Shown piece by piece: positions 6,264-7,841 of a stretch of DNA of 7,841 bases. The notes under the pieces are model-generated. The model was not told the DNA's origin and did no database searches. It worked only from the letters and a program-made list of their open reading frames with translations. The stretch is from Acholeplasma sp. CAG:878. GTDB lineage: Bacteria > Bacillota_I > Bacilli_A > RF39 > UBA660. The DNA lies in the NCBI GenBank assembly GCA_000432255.1, contig HF989910.1, positions 1 to 7,841 of the forward strand, in the 5' to 3' direction. The translations under genes and the position numbers were made by a program. How positions within the stretch are numbered: the first letter of the stretch is position 1; each line of letters opens with the position of its first letter.

Positions 6264-6294
6264 TATAATGAATTAAATTGGAAATTTTAATACA
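6264..6294 (-). promoter_or_regulatory. SigF/SigG-like promoter upstream of sigG
   Basis: The minus strand shows TGTATT (6289-6294), an 18-base spacer and CATTATA (6264-6270). The forespore consensus is about TGnATA with 17-18 bases to CATnnTA, so the -10 matches fully and the -35 in five of six positions. It fits SigF-started and SigG-amplified expression. The predicted leader is only about 12-14 bases. A weak SigA promoter using the same AT-rich sequence cannot be ruled out. Confidence 0.55.
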
Positions 6295-6317
6295 AAAAAA
6301 ATTAAAATTATCATAAC

Positions 6318-6345
6318 AAAAACAGAACAAATTAATGTTCTGTTT
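6318..6345 (-). terminator. Intrinsic terminator of smc, with the stop codon in its loop
   Basis: A perfect 10-bp inverted repeat (6320-6329 with 6336-6345) has a 6-base loop (6330-6335) that contains the smc TAA (6332-6334). On the minus strand five T's follow (6322-6318, three of them in the stem), then GTTATG. The T-run is short but the stem includes three G-C pairs. It separates smc from the sporulation genes. Confidence 0.75.
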
Positions 6346-7841
6346 CAATATCCTCTAATTTAACACTAACTAATTTGCTAACACCAGATTCTTGCATTGT
6401 AATTCCATATAAAACATCAACATACTCCATTGTTCTTTTTTTATGGGTAATTAAAATAAACTGTGTTTTATCTTTTAAACTACGAATATATTTACCAAAT
6501 GAATCGACATTAGCATCATCCAAAGCTGCCTCAACTTCATCTAATACGCAAAATGGTACTGGTTTAGATTTTAGTATAGCAAACAATAAACTAATTGCAG
6601 TAAATGTTTTTTCTCCTCCTGATAATAATGAAATTGTAGTTAATTTCTTACCTGGAGGTGAAGCAACAATTTCAATACCAGTTTCTAATATATTATTTGG
6701 GTCAGTAAGTTTTAAACTAGCACTTCCACCTTTAAACAATTCTTTAAATGTTTGAGAAAAATTTTCTTGGATTACTTTAAATGTTTTACTAAATTCTCTT
6801 TCCATAACTGAATCCATTTCATCAATTATTTCTAATAAAGTGTTTTCTGCACTAATTAAATCTTCTCTTTGACTAGTTAAAAATTCATATCTTTCACTTA
6901 TTTTGTCATACTCTTCAATTGCTAACATATTAACAATACCAAGTTCTCTAATTTGTCTTTTTAAACTACTTACTGTATTTCTTGCTTGAGAAGGTGCAAT
7001 TTCTAATTTGTATTTTTCTAAAGCTGCTTCATAAGTCATACTATAAGTTTCGCTTAAGCTATTTAACAAATTATCCAGTTTAACATCTAATCTATTAACT
7101 AAAATTTCTAATCTCTTTAACTCATCATTTTTTAAGTTAAATTCACTGTTATCTTTTTTTAATGTAAGTTCAAAATCAGATAATTCATCATTTAAATTAG
7201 TTTTCTCTTTAATTAGGTTGTTTAATTCATTACTAACTTGATTTTTTGAATTTAGAGCATTGTAATAATCTTTTAATACTTGTTCTTGTTCATCAACTAA
7301 TTTTTGAGCAATTATATTGTTAGTACCACTTATTTCTAAACTAGTTAATTTATATTCTTCAGATAAAGTATTTAAATTCTGATTAAGGTTAGTTAAAATA
7401 ACATCTTTTTCTAATTTATCTTTATTAACAATATATAACTTGTCTTCTAAATTTTTAAGTTCGTAATCAAGTCTATTAATCTCATTTTCAATTTCTTTAA
7501 TTTGTGAAGTTATTTTTGAAGATTCTTTAATATTTTTTTCTAATTCGTACTTATCTAAAATAACATTTTTAATAGTTATTTTACCACCTGATAAGCTACC
7601 ACCAACATGTAATAATTCGCCATCTAGTGTTACTATGCGATATTTATAATTAATCATTTTTGCAAGTTTATTAGCTTCATCAATGTTATTAACAACTAAA
7701 ACATTGCCTAATTGATTTTTAATAATATTTTCGTATTTTTTATCATATTTCACTAAATCAGCAGCAACTCCAAGTGAGCCATCAAATTCAATATCTAAAG
7801 ATATATCTTTTCCTTTAATTATATTTAGTGGAAAGAAGGTT
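6332..7841 (-). CDS. smc: Chromosome partition protein SMC, C-terminal part (5' end outside the window)
   Basis: SMC is the ATPase of the bacterial condensin that organises and separates chromosomes together with ScpA and ScpB. The visible 502 residues start inside the hinge with TFFPLNIIKGK and have no start codon, so the gene continues past 7841. The hinge ends at GGSLSGG (80-86 of the fragment). A coiled-coil arm covers about 90-265, rich in K, E, L and N. The C-terminal ATPase head follows, with signature LSGGEK (406-411, bases 6608-6625), Walker B FCVLDEVEAALD (from 430) and an H-loop ITHKKRTME (from 464). It ends with a typical GVTMQESGVSK-like tail. The returning arm is about 100 residues shorter than in Bacillus subtilis by my memory of that sequence, closer to mycoplasma SMC. 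The GTG at 7751-7753 is an internal valine codon, not a start. The neighbour sigG is not the usual ftsY. Confidence 0.95.
   Translation of the reverse strand, partial: TFFPLNIIKGKDISLDIEFDGSLGVAADLVKYDKKYENIIKNQLGNVLVVNNIDEANKLAKMINYKYRIVTLDGELLHVGGSLSGGKITIKNVILDKYELEKNIKESSKITSQIKEIENEINRLDYELKNLEDKLYIVNKDKLEKDVILTNLNQNLNTLSEEYKLTSLEISGTNNIIAQKLVDEQEQVLKDYYNALNSKNQVSNELNNLIKEKTNLNDELSDFELTLKKDNSEFNLKNDELKRLEILVNRLDVKLDNLLNSLSETYSMTYEAALEKYKLEIAPSQARNTVSSLKRQIRELGIVNMLAIEEYDKISERYEFLTSQREDLISAENTLLEIIDEMDSVMEREFSKTFKVIQENFSQTFKELFKGGSASLKLTDPNNILETGIEIVASPPGKKLTTISLLSGGEKTFTAISLLFAILKSKPVPFCVLDEVEAALDDANVDSFGKYIRSLKDKTQFILITHKKRTMEYVDVLYGITMQESGVSKLVSVKLEDIETEH

Noticed and set aside
6332..7753. 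A complete gene starting at GTG 7751-7753.
   Set aside because: The frame stays open to the window edge with hinge sequence (TFFPLNIIKGK), so the GTG is an internal valine codon of a partial smc.

Overview
The window comes from a very AT-rich, low-GC Gram-positive bacterium (Bacillota). All eight genes lie on the minus strand, so they read from right to left, and intergenic gaps are all under 90 bases. The protein set is Bacilli-like: an SMC of the Bacillus type, the forespore sigma factor SigG, a YlmC/YmxH PRC-barrel protein, an RNase J family protein and MiaB. Tryptophan is encoded by TGG, so I read the standard bacterial code. The compactness and an apparently short SMC arm suggest a reduced-genome lineage near the Mollicutes/RF39-type uncultured gut Bacilli that has kept sporulation genes. 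That placement is an inference.

Right to left, the layout is as follows. (1) The C-terminal part of smc (6332-7841) enters from outside the window and ends in a terminator whose loop contains the stop codon. (2) A sporulation unit, sigG-ylmC (6245-5227), is preceded by a promoter resembling the SigF/SigG class and ends in a 15-bp hairpin. (3) An RNA-processing unit, rnj-miaB (5155-2085), appears to be driven by an extended -10 promoter inside that same hairpin. The RNase J-like protein has lost most of the expected metal-binding residues. (4) A lipoprotein gene (2035-1193) follows miaB, with a possible promoter of its own and a strong terminator. (5) A two-gene unit (1109-73) starts from a consensus SigA promoter. 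It encodes a NrtR-like protein, in which a degenerate Nudix domain is joined to a winged-helix DNA-binding domain, and a translationally coupled pilin-like membrane-anchored protein.

Most of the window is conserved housekeeping and sporulation content. The parts most worth a second look are the degenerate RNase J, the regulator-pilin pair, the four terminators that all overlap stop codons, and the promoter nested in one of them. I see no CRISPR array, transposon, tRNA, rRNA or phage module, and no clear case for a wholly new defence-type system.
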